From: Rhizophagus irregularis
Lineage: Eukaryota > Glomeromycota > Glomeromycetes > Glomerales > Glomeraceae
Assembly (NCBI RefSeq): GCF_026210795.1
Contig: NC_089443.1
Location: 1,426,001-1,490,000 of the forward strand
DNA: 64,000 bases
Direction of reading: 5' to 3'
This document shows, piece by piece, positions 23,936 through 35,534 of the stretch. The translations under genes and the position numbers were made by a program. The stretch's first letter is position 1. Every line of letters starts with the position of its first letter. Under the pieces are notes generated by a model. That model worked only from the letters and a program-made list of their open reading frames with translations, searched no databases and had not been told where the DNA came from.

Positions 23936-26035
23936 ATGAGTAATTTAGAAGGTTCTTGTGAAGTTGAAATGGATCTAATCGTTCTAACTCCCGAATTAGG
24001 TGATATTACTGATATACAGAAAACCGATGAAGAAGTTTCATTAAATTCAGAAAAAAAATCAAACAGTCCAAACTTACCTCCAGTCCGTGCACCAAGTCTT
24101 GTTTGGCAGTATTATGAAAAGGTGATTGATGATAAAGGTGTTGTATTACATGTAAAGTGCAATTTTTGTGATCAGAAATATAGCGCAAAGACTTCTACAG
24201 GAACTCTTAATGATCATTTCAAAAGAAAACATTCTAAGATTCAGCCTAAAGGAGTAGGTTCCATAGAAGCAGCATTCAATAATTCTCAAACACGTACAAC
24301 ATTGCCAGGAAAAAATCATTTAGATATTTTAGATAATCTCATTAATTGGGTAATTATGGAATGTCAAGCATTTAGAGTTGTGGATAGTCCTTCTTTTAAA
24401 GAATTGATCACTAGTCTCAATCCTGAATTTCAAGTTCCTTCACGACAAACTGTTCATAAAAAAATTGATAATAAATATGCGCAAAACAAAAAGATCATTA
24501 TAAAAATGTTTCAGGTAAATTTATTTTAATTTATAAATTGTATTGATTTTTAATTATGACTTAAAAGTTAAAATCTTTTATTATTTAGGAGAATGATTCA
24601 AGAATTTCTTTCACTTCAGATATGTGGACTTTGGACACTGGTGCACCATACATGGTACTTACGGCACACTGGATTGACAATGAGTGGAAGTTAAAACATG
24701 TGATAATTGCCTTTCAAAGATTTCCTCATCCTCATACCGGCCCTATAAAAAAAATTCTGGAAAAAACTCCGATAAATGATCATTTTTCTAGTTTTTATTC
24801 CGAAGAAGCTCAGACACGTGATCATTTTTCTGAAAAATTTTTTATAGGGCGGACAACAAATTCAAGAAGTCACACTTAAAATATTTGAAGATTTTTCTAT
24901 TGCAATAAAAGCTTCAACAATTACAATTGATAATGGTGCTAATCAAGTTGCTGCAATGAAATTACTTTCAACTGCACTTGAAACTAATTTACAAGTTGAT
25001 TTTAATGTAATTAGATGTGGTGCACACACAATTGCTCTTGTGGTAAATTCTGGTTTAAAAAGTTTTCAAAGAGTTATTGATAAAGTACGAGCTTTTGTTG
25101 TGGAAATACGTAGGTCACCAAAAAAAGAAGAAGTATTATTTTCTTTAGCACAAAAGTTACAAGTTAAATACAGGAAATTAATACGGGATGTCAAAACTAG
25201 GTGGAACAGTACGTATTCTATGCTAGAATCTTTTCTTGCAAATAAAGTAATAATTACTTCAGCAATTTCTTTACATAATAATTTTGGGAATCTGAATTTA
25301 ACTGATGACGAGTGGAAAGAAATTAGCCTTTTTTGTGATTATTTAAAACCATTTTTCGAATTTACTGAAGTAATGTCAGGTTCTAATTACCCTACTCTTG
25401 GAACTTTACTTCTTCTTTTGGACCATTTACTAGATCATATAACAACAACTATAAAAAAATCTGGAATATTATGGATAAAAGAAATTGCTAAAGAAATGAA
25501 AAACAAATTTGATTCTATACAAGAGAATCTTTATAATTCAAGTGCTTATTTAGCTTTAATATTAGATCCTTGATATAAAACACAAATTCTTCCTAACAAT
25601 ATAAGTGAAGACATGATAAAACAAATACTTGTAGACAAGTTTAATAGTTATAAGAATCTGGATCATCCTGAGAATGAAATTAATGAAGATGTATCATCAG
25701 GTGAAAAAAGAAAAGCATTAGGAATTATGGAACTCATGCTTCAAAAAAAGCAAAAAGGTAACTTGCAACGTAATGAAATTGATGAATATTTGATAATCCC
25801 TGTAGAACCTAAAGATATAGATCCTTGTGAATGGTGGAAAACCCACAAATCACAATATCCAATATTGGTCAAAATTGCGCGTGATCATATTTGTATACCT
25901 TCTACTTCTGTTCCTAGCGAGCAAGCATTTTCTAAATCTGGAGAATTAATTAGTAAAAAAAGAAATAGACTGGGGGATAGTGCAATTGAAGCATGCATGT
26001 GTTTAAATTCTTGGATAAAGTTATTAAATAATTAA
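23936..26035 (+). pseudogene. hAT transposase, disrupted
   Basis: Exon 1 is 23936-24514. An intron to 24588 ends in TTATTTAG, and exon 2 runs from 24589 to the stop at 26035. Exon 1 encodes a BED-type zinc finger with CNFCDQKY and HFKRKH (C-x2-C plus H-x4-H, about residues 68-97). The middle has the hAT core with a TIDNGANQ segment. The C-terminus has the dimerisation region with CEWW and STSVPSEQAFSKSG motifs. Two lesions break it: a 109-bp MITE (24741-24849) whose insertion plus duplication adds 112 nt and shifts the frame, and an in-frame TGA at 25571-25573 immediately before a TATAAA (Tyr-Lys) run, where many relatives have an arginine codon. Without these lesions the frame continues throughout. 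The copy cannot make a full transposase. Confidence 0.9.
24741..24849. mobile_element. 109-bp MITE inside the hAT transposase
   Basis: The ends are CCCTATAAAAAAAATT and, in reverse complement, CCCTATAAAAAATTTTTC. CGG is duplicated at 24738-24740 and 24850-24852. Internal text has two ATGATCATTTTTCT-like segments arranged as direct copies. A 5'-truncated relative in opposite orientation lies at 26757-26840. The ends match those of the 2.27-kb element at 20613, so this is probably a small relative. Confidence 0.85.
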
Positions 26036-26464
26036 TTTTTCGTTTCATTTGTAATTACATTATAACTAGTTACATTATAATAAATAAAGTTTAATTTTTT
26101 TGAAACCCATTAAATTATAAATTTATATATAATAAAATAAATTAATAATTGATTAAATTGAATTTCATTGATTATATTCAGTCCATTGGTTCTATTGCTT
26201 CTATATTTTATTAGACTATTACCTTTACGGCTTGAATCTTTACCATCGGCTCCATCGGTTCCATCAGTTCTATCAGCTTCGGTTACCATCGGCTCCATCA
26301 ACTCCATCAGTCCCATTAGCTTCGCGGCTTAATTTGGCTTGGTTCAACTTGGTTCAGCTTGAACCTTCAAACCAATAGGATTTGGCTTGGTTTGGCTTGA
26401 CTTTTTATCGGCTTAGCTTGACTTTGGCCTCAAGCCGAACTAAGCCAAACCGTTAACAACACTA

Positions 26465-27371
26465 TATAGTATTTATATTTGTTTATTATTTATTATATAC
26501 TAAAACGTTTTTTAAACCAGCGAGATAAAGTTATCGTAGCTTGTTAGAACCTGCTGTTATGCACGAATTTAAGAAATATTATAAATCTTACTTTCCTGCT
26601 GAAACTGAAGAATTGCTTGTAGAAGTTATAAATGGATTGATTAAATTATAAAGACAAATCAAAAGAGAATGAACGGCAACTACAACGAAGAGCAAAAGTT
26701 AATAATAAATTATTATACGTAACCAAGCGTAAATACGGAAAGTACACGTTTACTCACCCTATAAAAAATTCTCAGAAAAATGATCACGTGTCTGAGTTTC
26801 TTTGGAATAAAACTAGAAAAATGATCATTTATCGGAGTTTTACTTGTCCTAAGGTCCTTGAAATTCTTCGTCCTTTATTCAAAAATTTTACGATATCTTC
26901 AAAATTCTTATCATGAACAATTCTGATCATTACGTTGCGTTATATGAAGACGCCATCAAATTTTGTAATATATTCAGTTGGACGGATTCGACAATTATGA
27001 TCATTGCTCCTCATTTACACTGTTTACTCTTGAATTTAATTCCGAAAGAAATTATCCATCCCTTTAAAGCGGCTGGTATTAGTAAATCTCTCCTGAAAAA
27101 TTTATTAATCAATTTTCTGTATGACCTTCATCACGCCATTTACGAAGCTATATGGAAATAACGTTCAGCTATGTGGAAAGAAACAAAGAAACGCTTTAAT
27201 TTAACAAAATCCCCCCTTGGAAATTATCGTCATTCTAAATATAGATCTGCTACTCAACCACAATCTCACCGTTTACATATTGAACGAGGTTACCGCCATC
27301 CATTTAATGATTCGTGACACGCGCTCGATAATTCTATTTTATGGATATATTTAACATCCTCTAAGCTCTAA
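26465..27371 (+). other. Gene-like relic, possibly mobile-element derived
   Basis: A frame from 26913 to 27161 encodes 82 residues (HYVALYEDAIKFCNIF, then HHAIYEAIWK). After a stop, coding-like text continues in the same frame to about 27318. Text around 26555-26640 is also coding-like. The IYEAIWK stretch with a following basic region resembles the C-terminal part of retroelement proteins common in these fungi, but I am not sure of the family. A truncated CCCTATAA MITE (26757-26840) interrupts the upstream part. Probably a relic. Confidence 0.35.
26757..26840. mobile_element. Truncated copy of the CCCTATAA MITE
   Basis: It starts with CCCTATAAAAAATTCTC, then GAAAAATGATCACGTGTCTGAG. This is the reverse-complement order of the MITE at 24741-24849. 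The match ends at GGAGTTTT, about 20 bp short of the other inverted end. Confidence 0.7.
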
Positions 27372-27379
27372 CTTTATAC

Positions 27380-28228
27380 TAGTGCTCCTACTGGGTTGGA
27401 TTCAGTCAGGTTTGGAGAATATATCCGACTCGACCCAGCAAAAATAGAAATGATCCGATTTTAACCTGACCCGAGTATATTTAATTCGAATAACCCGGGT
27501 TAGACCCAAAATTTTCATTGAATAATATACTGTATGCTTAGTAATATATCAAAAATATTTTTTCAAATATAATTTTTCAAGGTAATTGATCTACAAGATG
27601 ATCATATAGGTCACACAACTTTTTGTTATTAAAACTAAAGCTAAGCACGAATTTAAAGATATCTTAAATTCCTGTTTATTTATTGCTTTATATTTGAACT
27701 ATAAAATCGAAATTATATCACTTGCTTTAACAGAAATTTGACTATACTTTACGTCTGCCAGGACTTTAAACACATGCATGCTATAATTGTATCTGCTTTA
27801 AGATTACATCTTTTTGCAGCTATCAAATCGGTTCCACCGGAAACTACTGGAATGCTGGTTGCTTTATTAATCATCAAAATCAACTTATTAGTTAATGTAA
27901 TGTTAATAATTAAAATAATAATTCATACACATACCCGTAATTGCAAGGTGTCTCTAGCAATTTTCGCTAAGTGAGCATATACTACCTCATTCATCTAACA
28001 AAATTATATAAACATAATCAATATTAACGCGTAATTGATATGTGATTAGTGATTTTAATGATCATCCGGGTCTAATTCGGGTCAAAACTCGAGTCAAGGA
28101 AATGAATGACCCGACCCGATGGGTCGGGTCATGCGGGTCACGGGTTATTAAAATTGTTAGTACCGACCTGATTTAAAATTCACTCGGGTTGAATTATCCG
28201 GGTTAGACCCAAATTTTGCGGAGCACTA
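27380..28228. mobile_element. Non-autonomous hAT-like element with 8-bp target duplication
   Basis: CTTTATAC is duplicated at 27372-27379 and 28229-28236. The terminal repeat is TAGTGCTCC at both ends. Subterminal parts are rich in GACCCGA, CGGGTCAT and CCGGGTTAGACCCAAA motifs in both orientations. The interior has one 78-codon open frame without recognisable similarity, so it is probably non-autonomous. Confidence 0.85.
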
Positions 28229-28236
28229 CTTTATAC

Positions 28237-30204
28237 CATGGTTATCTTCTTTAGATATTGATTTGTCTTCTATTTCTTTTTATTCTCATTATAATTTAGA
28301 CTTATTTTATTTTTAGTATAAACCCGTTGAACTTTTTTTTGTTATTTTTCTTTTTATTTTTCTTTTTTTAGTGCCGGTTCTTAATTTCTTGTTCGTAGAG
28401 CTAGTAGTAGCGTAGTTTTATTGCTAGTATAGGGTGGGTTCTGCATTTATGCGGAATGAGATACGTAGTTCTAATTACCTGAACAGTTCTTGTTGTATTT
28501 GTATTTGAACATCCTGTTAGTGTAACAGACAACGTTCACTCCTCTTCTAGAAATAAATTATTTAAAAATAAATTAAATTTGTCGGAAATTTTTCCAGAAT
28601 TTTTTTATAAGGATTATCGTATACCTTACACAGCAGCTTCTTTGAACAATGCGTGGAACAATCCGCATATGTATAAATAGTATAAATAAAGTTTGCAAAC
28701 TAACAAGGTGCTTAATTGCTACTGTTTCTATCAAAATCCAATACTGTCCTATTAGGATAGTGAACCATACATTTGAACGAAAGCTAATATCATTCTTGCT
28801 TAAAAAATAATTATAGTTAAAATTCTTCAGCAATTTATATTTATAAAGGTGGTTCATAAGAAAATTTTATTATATTTCAAAATATTTCAAATGCCATAAT
28901 TTTTAAAAAGTTAGTCACATCAATTGATATCAAATTGAATAGCTATCTTTTGAAAAAAATAATTTCTAGAAAATAACTACTTTTAGAATTTGTTTTTTTT
29001 TGGATCGCAATTATAAGAGTAAATTAATTAAAATAATATCCCGTTAAACAATTATCTCCGGTCTCAATATTTTCACATGCATAAGCAAAACTTTATCGAT
29101 TTCACACATGAAACATAAATCAAAATTGTAATCAAAAAGAAAAAACTTAGGACTTATAACCAAAAATAACCAAACAAAAATAAAGACTATTGTGTTACAA
29201 AAAATTATTAAATTATTTTAATTATCATTTTTTCACTTTTAGGAATGTAATTATTCAGTAAATTATATATTTATTATTATTTCAGAGTTTATTTGTTTAC
29301 AAGATTTAGTTGAAAGAATTTTTAAAAGTTGTTGAAAACATGAATTTGTGCGAAGATAAATAATTAATCTATAGTTATCAAAAGTTTTAATATATATAAT
29401 CGTTTTGCAACAATAGTACGGGGATGATGAATTTTTGACCATTGATTGACGAATGGGTTAATTAAGTTATTTCTTTAGTTTTAAAAAATAAATTTATTTT
29501 TCATAGTAAAACATAAATAAAAAAAAATCTCCTATTACCTGGTTGTTGGTGTTATTTATTGAGGAGATAAAAATAACATCATCATGGATATTTATTAGAA
29601 CAAAATAATCAATTATATCATTACACAAAATTTTTGCACCTTTGCCATTAAAGCAAACCAATAAAAGTATAAAGTTCGTGGGTAAATTTATTCACTCGAT
29701 AGAATTTTTTTAAAACTTTCTTTTTTAACTAGCGTGATTAAGCGATATAAGTCATATAATTCACCTGATGGTTAAAAATTAATTCCGAAGTATCACTGAA
29801 GTTAAATAAGCAGGATGTACTACATACCAACTTCGGTATTTATTTGTTGTACTACTAAATGCATAAAATTTTAGTCTAATTACTTAATGTAGAAAAAATT
29901 TATTAACCAATCGATATTTTATTTTTATTTCTCGTATAACTGAATAAAACAAAAACAAATGAATTATCAATGTTCGTGATCCACCAAAAAAAAAGATTAT
30001 AAAATATCGCTTATTCCTTTAACAAGAGAATTGATTTCTAGACATAAAATATGTGAATATTTCAAAGGATAAATTAAAGTTTTTTTTCTTTAAATTTATG
30101 ATATTTCATTCTTTTCATATTTAAATATTTATTGTATCTCATATTTCTCTTATTAATTTGGTCGTACAAGTACATATATTACACTAATATCTTCAAAATA
30201 TAAA
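28237..30204. other. AT-rich intergenic DNA
   Basis: No gene was recognised. About 29150-29400 is the second copy of the dispersed repeat seen at 8690-8870. The minus open frame at 28573-28857 lacks coding-like features. A short 5S-rRNA-like phrase near 29785-29835 was considered and rejected. The last 200 bp should be the promoter of the following gene; no clear motif was seen. Confidence 0.5.
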
Positions 30205-31030
30205 ATGTATTCTTTTCGGACGTCCATTTATCATGATAATATTAACAATGTTTCTGAAATATTGGCTAATTTTTTCAATCGATATATGGATCCTCATATT
30301 TTGAATTGGTGCCGACGTGAAAATGTTATTAATAATAATACGACGAACGTTTTAAAACCAAATGATCGTAACTTTCAAAGATTTGTAGACGCAGTAACTA
30401 GTCAAAATATCGATCCTACAAAACATACATTAACTGAAAATATTCAAATATATCAACAAAATTTTCCTAATAATTTCACTTCGCTCATAACATTTATGAA
30501 ATTTGTTCTTGGGATATCTTACCTTTTAAGAAATTCTAATGTAATACACCTTGAAGACGTTTATTCATTTATTGGAATAACATATTTTTTTTATAGTAAA
30601 ATAAATAATTCACAATTATTGAGCAACAATACTAAGTCACTTATTTTACAAGATATTCGTAATTTATGGAGTATTTTTCTTTTTAGAAAGGCTAATAGCC
30701 ATACAAATTTGTAAGTATTATAATTTATTAATTATTGCATATTATATACTGTATATATTTATTACATATTTTATATTGTTTATTTAAATAGGAATGGTGA
30801 ATGGGATGTTCTAGTTCAGGAAACTAAACATCCAGTTTTCACTAATTCACAAAGAGTGTGGGTAAATTTTTTATTCATATATATACGTAAAATATTATAC
30901 CATAACTAATTATAATTATCACTAAATTTAGAAACTTGACCCCTGCGTTCAATATCATAGATTTTGGCACCACTCGAACTTCAACTCCGTTATCCGTTTA
31001 CATTCAAAATTCGTTAACTCAAGCGCTTAA
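30205..31030 (+). CDS. Hypothetical protein, three exons, 224 residues
   Basis: Exons 30205-30710, 30792-30861 and 30932-31030 join in frame through GTAAGT...TAG, GTAAAT...TAG introns of 81 and 70 nt, and end in TAA. The product has no recognised domain, signal peptide or convincing membrane segment. The sequence is helix-rich and asparagine-rich, with an N-terminal NNVSEILANFFNRYMD stretch. A hydrophobic segment FMKFVLGISYLL lies near residue 98. The C-terminus is aromatic and histidine-rich (YHRFWHHSNFNSVIRLHSKF). The consistent frame across three splice junctions makes a real gene likely. Function unknown; possibly lineage-specific. Confidence 0.7.
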
Positions 31031-34000
31031 TGACGCTTTAATTATTTAAATTTTGTTAATCTTGCATTGAATATTATAGAAAAAAATATATATATTTTTA
31101 AAATGTTTAATGCAAATAAAAAGTGGTAATTACACAAGAATTTTTTTTCCAAAAAAAAAGCATCTTTGGGAAAATCTAATAAGTAATACCAACTTATGAA
31201 ACAAAAACAATCCTGCATAACACTGCGCAAATTCAAGTGATGTGGCTTAGCTATGCCACTGTGAGACTGTGGCAATCGTGACATTAATACGTTATCGGTT
31301 AGCATAATTCAATTACAGTATTTTTTTATACACATATTCTTTCTAAAGTAAAAATAAAAAATATAAAACGTAGATATTTATTCGATAGGGAATATGAATA
31401 ATTTTAATAGGTTCGATTTATAAAATTTTAAAAATTAAGAGATTTCTTTATGAATAATTTTATAAAATTTGTTTTTTTTTTCACAAACATTATAATAGAT
31501 CTTTTTAAACTTAGAAAATCTTTCCTAATAAATTTACATATAATAATCGTATTAATATATATACTGTATATATATATTCAGTCACCGTAGTAGAACTAAT
31601 CGTTACATATTCAGGAGGTTTGTTTTTCGTGTTTAGAAAACCACGTTGTAAGATTCGTAGTCGCACAAAAAAAAGTTGTAAATAAGACAATTGTAAATAA
31701 TACGACAAAGAACGGACATACACAGTGCAACACATCAAACACAATAAAACCAAAAAAAAAAGAGATTTCCTTTAATCATTTCTTTTCATCATGCAACTGA
31801 AAGCCTGACCTGTATCACAGTGTTACGCTAGTGATATAGGCTAAGACTTATTAAGATTTACTATGTATTGTAAACGAGTATATAATATGCACGTACAGAA
31901 ATGAAGTAATATATATATAATAAATTACTTTTCTTTCTATCTACCAGATTGTGGCATTTCTAATGTCCATTATATATGTATTACAGAACAAAAAAAACCT
32001 CTGTGTAAAATAAATAAAATGATAAAATATTCCATTATTATTTCAATCGTAGTAAGCAAACGTGTATAAATGTTTCTTTTGTTGGGCGTTAGAATTTTAT
32101 ATTTATGGAATGTGAGATTAGTAATTAGTACAAAATGAGAAAGTTAATGATATACCACATATTTTTATAAATAATGTTTTCTCACGGTAGTTAATTCATA
32201 ATAATAATGATAAACAAATGGAAAACCTTCAGCGTCACCAAAAAAAGAAAGTCGTTTTAATATAAAGTACGTAAAATTCTGAAACGCTCGTCCATATATT
32301 TACTTGTTTATCTGTTTATTTTATTTGTTTTTTCTTTTTCATTAATGAATATAGAAATTTATCAGAAAAATTTTGTATGATATAAAGTAGTATAAACTAT
32401 ACAATATACATAATAATATCAATCCGCAGTTATATGCAGTACATTAATGGGGAAAAGGCGTTTTTGTGGCTAAATAATATTGTTATCGTCAGGTTGATGA
32501 TAATGAACCAAGGGCAAATTAAGCCGGATAAAAAATTTCTTTAGATTCTCATGACATCAAATTTTAAAAACGATACGGAATAGTGGCTCTTTTTTTTTAT
32601 ATAAATTTTTTTGACCTTTTATTGTATATCACATGATATGTAATTAGAAAATTTTTAACGTTGTTGATCGACATATAGAAGTTGCCGATTATTTAAGGAT
32701 ATTTGTTTGAAAAGTGTCAGAAATTATCCAATATATCCAATAGAGTTAGTAAATGAAGGATATAACTATTATTGTGACGTTATGCAACAACTTCAGGCAA
32801 AAAGGCAACACCAAAAATACTAAATTTCAATTGGCAAATAGGTCACTTTATCACTGGATTTCGTGATGTTTCCCTTAGATTTAATGTATTAGAATTAAGG
32901 TTAGGGCATTCTATCTAAATTTTTTTAGTGATGAAAATCCTATTTGCTACACCTCATAATCCTCATATGCCATCATCCATTCAAAACCTGATTTAAATTA
33001 GTGAAATAATAGGTCACGAAATTTCTTATGTTGTATCATACCGATATGAAAAAAGAAAAGAAATATTTATATATATAAAAAAAACTATCCCAGATTTTTG
33101 AAAATTGAATTGATAATCTAAAATTTTTTTTGCCCAGCCTATCTTTTCTTTTTGTATTAATATTGGTCAAAATTACGTTACTTTTATAATTTTTGATGAC
33201 GGTTATCTACTTTATCTACTAAAGTTTTATGCGTAACACAATATTGGTATGTTTCAACATAATATTTTATCACATTAACTGTAAATGATTAAACACATTT
33301 ATAAACCTTTTTTACATACACATTTGTTTTATAGAATATATTTTATTTTAAATGATGGTTCTACTAAAAGTCAGTAAAAATGATATTTTTACACTTTACA
33401 CGCATTTGTGCTTTTTCACACAATTTTTCATATTTTTAAAAATATTTCATATTTTATTTTTAAATGGCGGTTCTATAAAAAAAATAATTAATTAATATGG
33501 TAAATACAATAAAGAAAAATTCTTTATTTTTGTGAATGCCGTATTACGTTTAGATCTACCAAGAATTATACCATATTCAGGTTTCACAACGATATCGATA
33601 TTTTTGCTTCAATGCAGATCAAATACGTCTACTGCATGGTTTTAAATGGCCAATAAGGCAAGTTGTTGAAAATTGATACGCAACAACATGCACAACAAAG
33701 TTTCTGACATGTGAAATAAATCCCTATCCTTTTTTGCATTTCTTTATTAATCTCCTTTCGGGGTCAATTTCTACTGATTGAAAAAAAAAATAAAGTAAGA
33801 CAACTTTCCTCTTAGATATTTTTCATTGAAAAGTATTTGGCGTTTCTTGTTCATGATTAGGGTTGCAGACATTAGAACATGAGATAACATAAGTCATAAA
33901 CGTACTATTGAATAGTACGTAAAAGGTAATTGCCAAAAAATGCATGTAACCTTCTCATGATATTTGCAACATTATGCAATTAAATCGTACTATGAAATGG

Positions 34001-34220
34001 AAGTTTTGATAATCGGGCTTAGATAGAAGCTTTATAAACTGAACATTTTTCTTTGGTTGGATACCTAAATCGTCAAATAAAATATTTAAAAGTTTGTAAA
34101 TATTTGAAAGTTTGTATCTGTTTTTTTAATAAATATCAAACGCAAATAAATTACAAACTCAAAACATAACTAATTACGATGTGAATATAACAGACATTAT
34201 TTTTTTAGTATCCTCGAACC
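31031..34220. other. Intergenic DNA without a recognised gene
   Basis: Mostly A/T-rich. Two short coding-like patches on the plus strand stand out: about 32680-32800, and about 33585-33685, where an open stretch of some 28 codons reads FNADQIRLLHGFKWPIRQVV. They may be gene relics; no family was recognised. The minus frames at 31042-31305 and 31511-31753 are not convincing. Confidence 0.5.
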
Positions 34221-35534
34221 ATGGACGAGACTTTAACTTTGCAATTTGTCGCCGAAGCAATGTCGGCTATAATTGGCTGTCGTGTAATAGCATCTGAATC
34301 CGAAAGAACAGATCTGCCTACTTTAAATATTGATTTAGTTCATAAATACTGTCTTCTTCAAGTAGATGATAATGGTGAGGTCGTTAAAAAATCTTACTTT
34401 GAAGAATTTGTTAAACAAAATGAAATTAGACAAGGCGGTGACGAAACCAGACAAGACGGTGACGAAACCAATCAGGGTGGTAGCGAAGTCAAACAAGACG
34501 GTGATGAAACCAATCAGGGTGGTAGCGAAGTCAAACAAGACGGTGACGAAACCAATCAGGGTGGTAGCGAAGTCAAACAAGGTGGTAGCGAAGTTAAACA
34601 AGGAGGTAGCGAAACCAGGCAGGGTGGTAACGAAACTGGACAAGGTGGACAAGGTCTTGAAATTGTTTATAGCCGTCCCTTTGTCATATCTTCGCTTCTC
34701 CTTTCTGTCTATCTTTTGCTATATCATAATTATATTTTCATGTTCATTGGCTTAATTGCTCTCACGTATTATTTTTTTATCAGACAAGTTGATGAAAATG
34801 TCCAAGTTAATCCTGATACATTTCAAATTTTTTTCAACTTTTCCGGGGAAAGTCGCTTAATATTCGTGGCTCCGAATAGCACTATCCTTGAATTGAGACA
34901 AAAAATTCAAGCAAAACTTAACATCGATAAACCTTTAAGTCTTAGTTTTTCTAGTAAAATATTGGATGATCGTAATACTCTAGAATCATACAATATCAAA
35001 CAAAGTAGTACCATAAACGTATCATATAAATTATTAGGAGGTTCGGTCGGTGATTTTGTTATATCGAGAAGTTTCTTAAAACCCCAATTCGATTATGATT
35101 ACACAAATGCACAAGACAATGGACAGAATAGACGTGGATATGAAACATATCATCTACCTATCGGATGGCAAAAATACGGTTTAGACGTTGACAGGTACGG
35201 CGATAATAAATGGTTAGGTACTGGTACAGATGCATGGCCAATCTCTTATCATGGTACTGATCTTAATGCCGCTAGTAATATTGCTGTTGGTGGTTTTGAT
35301 TCAAGCAAGGGAAAAAGATTTGCATTTGGAAAAGGAATTTATTCATCTCCTTATTCTACTGAAGCTGAAGCTTATTCTACAACATTTCCATTCAACAATC
35401 ATACTTATAGAGTGATGTTTCAGAACAGAGTTAACCCTGCTGATTTGCGAAAGGCAAATCAAGATCGATATTGGATTACAGTAACAGACCAAAATATTAG
35501 ACCATATGCGTTATGTTGGAAAATGATTAGTTAG
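34221..35534 (+). CDS. Membrane protein with ubiquitin-like and ADP-ribosyltransferase-like domains
   Basis: A single exon of 437 residues from ATG to TAG. Residues 1-68 are unassigned. Residues 70-139 are ten heptads of [KRN]Q[GD]G[SDN]E[VT]. A strongly hydrophobic region at 153-187 is long enough for one membrane span or a two-helix hairpin. Residues 202-274 look like a ubiquitin fold: beta-hairpin, LRQKIQAKLNI helix, ILDDRNTLESYNI (compare the ubiquitin LEDGRTLSDYNI region) and an LLGG end at 271-274. Residues about 310-435 resemble a PARP/ART fold, with SYHGT (H344), RFAFGKGIYSS (Y374) and a final TVTDQNIRPYALCW strand. No glutamate sits at the third triad position, which suggests mono-ADP-ribosyl transfer or a pseudoenzyme. 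The glycine pair in mid-protein might be a processing site. Substrate and role are unknown. Confidence 0.75.
   Translation: MDETLTLQFVAEAMSAIIGCRVIASESERTDLPTLNIDLVHKYCLLQVDDNGEVVKKSYFEEFVKQNEIRQGGDETRQDGDETNQGGSEVKQDGDETNQGGSEVKQDGDETNQGGSEVKQGGSEVKQGGSETRQGGNETGQGGQGLEIVYSRPFVISSLLLSVYLLLYHNYIFMFIGLIALTYYFFIRQVDENVQVNPDTFQIFFNFSGESRLIFVAPNSTILELRQKIQAKLNIDKPLSLSFSSKILDDRNTLESYNIKQSSTINVSYKLLGGSVGDFVISRSFLKPQFDYDYTNAQDNGQNRRGYETYHLPIGWQKYGLDVDRYGDNKWLGTGTDAWPISYHGTDLNAASNIAVGGFDSSKGKRFAFGKGIYSSPYSTEAEAYSTTFPFNNHTYRVMFQNRVNPADLRKANQDRYWITVTDQNIRPYALCWKMIS
34428..34640 (+). repeat. Coding minisatellite with 21/42-nt unit
   Basis: The unit encodes seven residues (for example KQGGSEV or RQDGDET). 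Alternating D and S versions create a 42-nt higher-order unit repeated three times almost exactly. Length multiples of 21 keep the frame, so copy number could vary without breaking the protein. Confidence 0.85.

Larger units (their letters stand above)
23154..26464 (+). mobile_element. hAT transposon, 3.3 kb, with 8-bp target duplication
   Basis: TATAGTAT flanks both sides exactly (23146-23153 and 26465-26472), an 8-bp target duplication. The terminal inverted repeat is TAGTGTTGTTAA. The subterminal regions have repeated GCCGAACCAAGCC-like and CCATCGG motifs at both ends, as expected for transposase binding sites. Inside is a BED-finger hAT transposase gene broken by a MITE and a stop codon. 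The perfect target duplication argues for fairly recent insertion. Confidence 0.92.

Noticed and set aside
29785..29835. 5S-rRNA-like phrase (CTGAAGTTAAATAAGCAGGATGTAC)
   Set aside because: It resembles the internal promoter of 5S genes, but the rest of the 120-nt gene does not fold or match, and pairing arms are missing. At most a decayed 5S-derived fragment.
34335..34755. Two extra open frames overlapping the heptad repeat (minus 34335-34652, plus 34366-34755)
   Set aside because: Repeats with a 21-nt unit keep several frames open by chance. The 437-residue frame has the domain structure.
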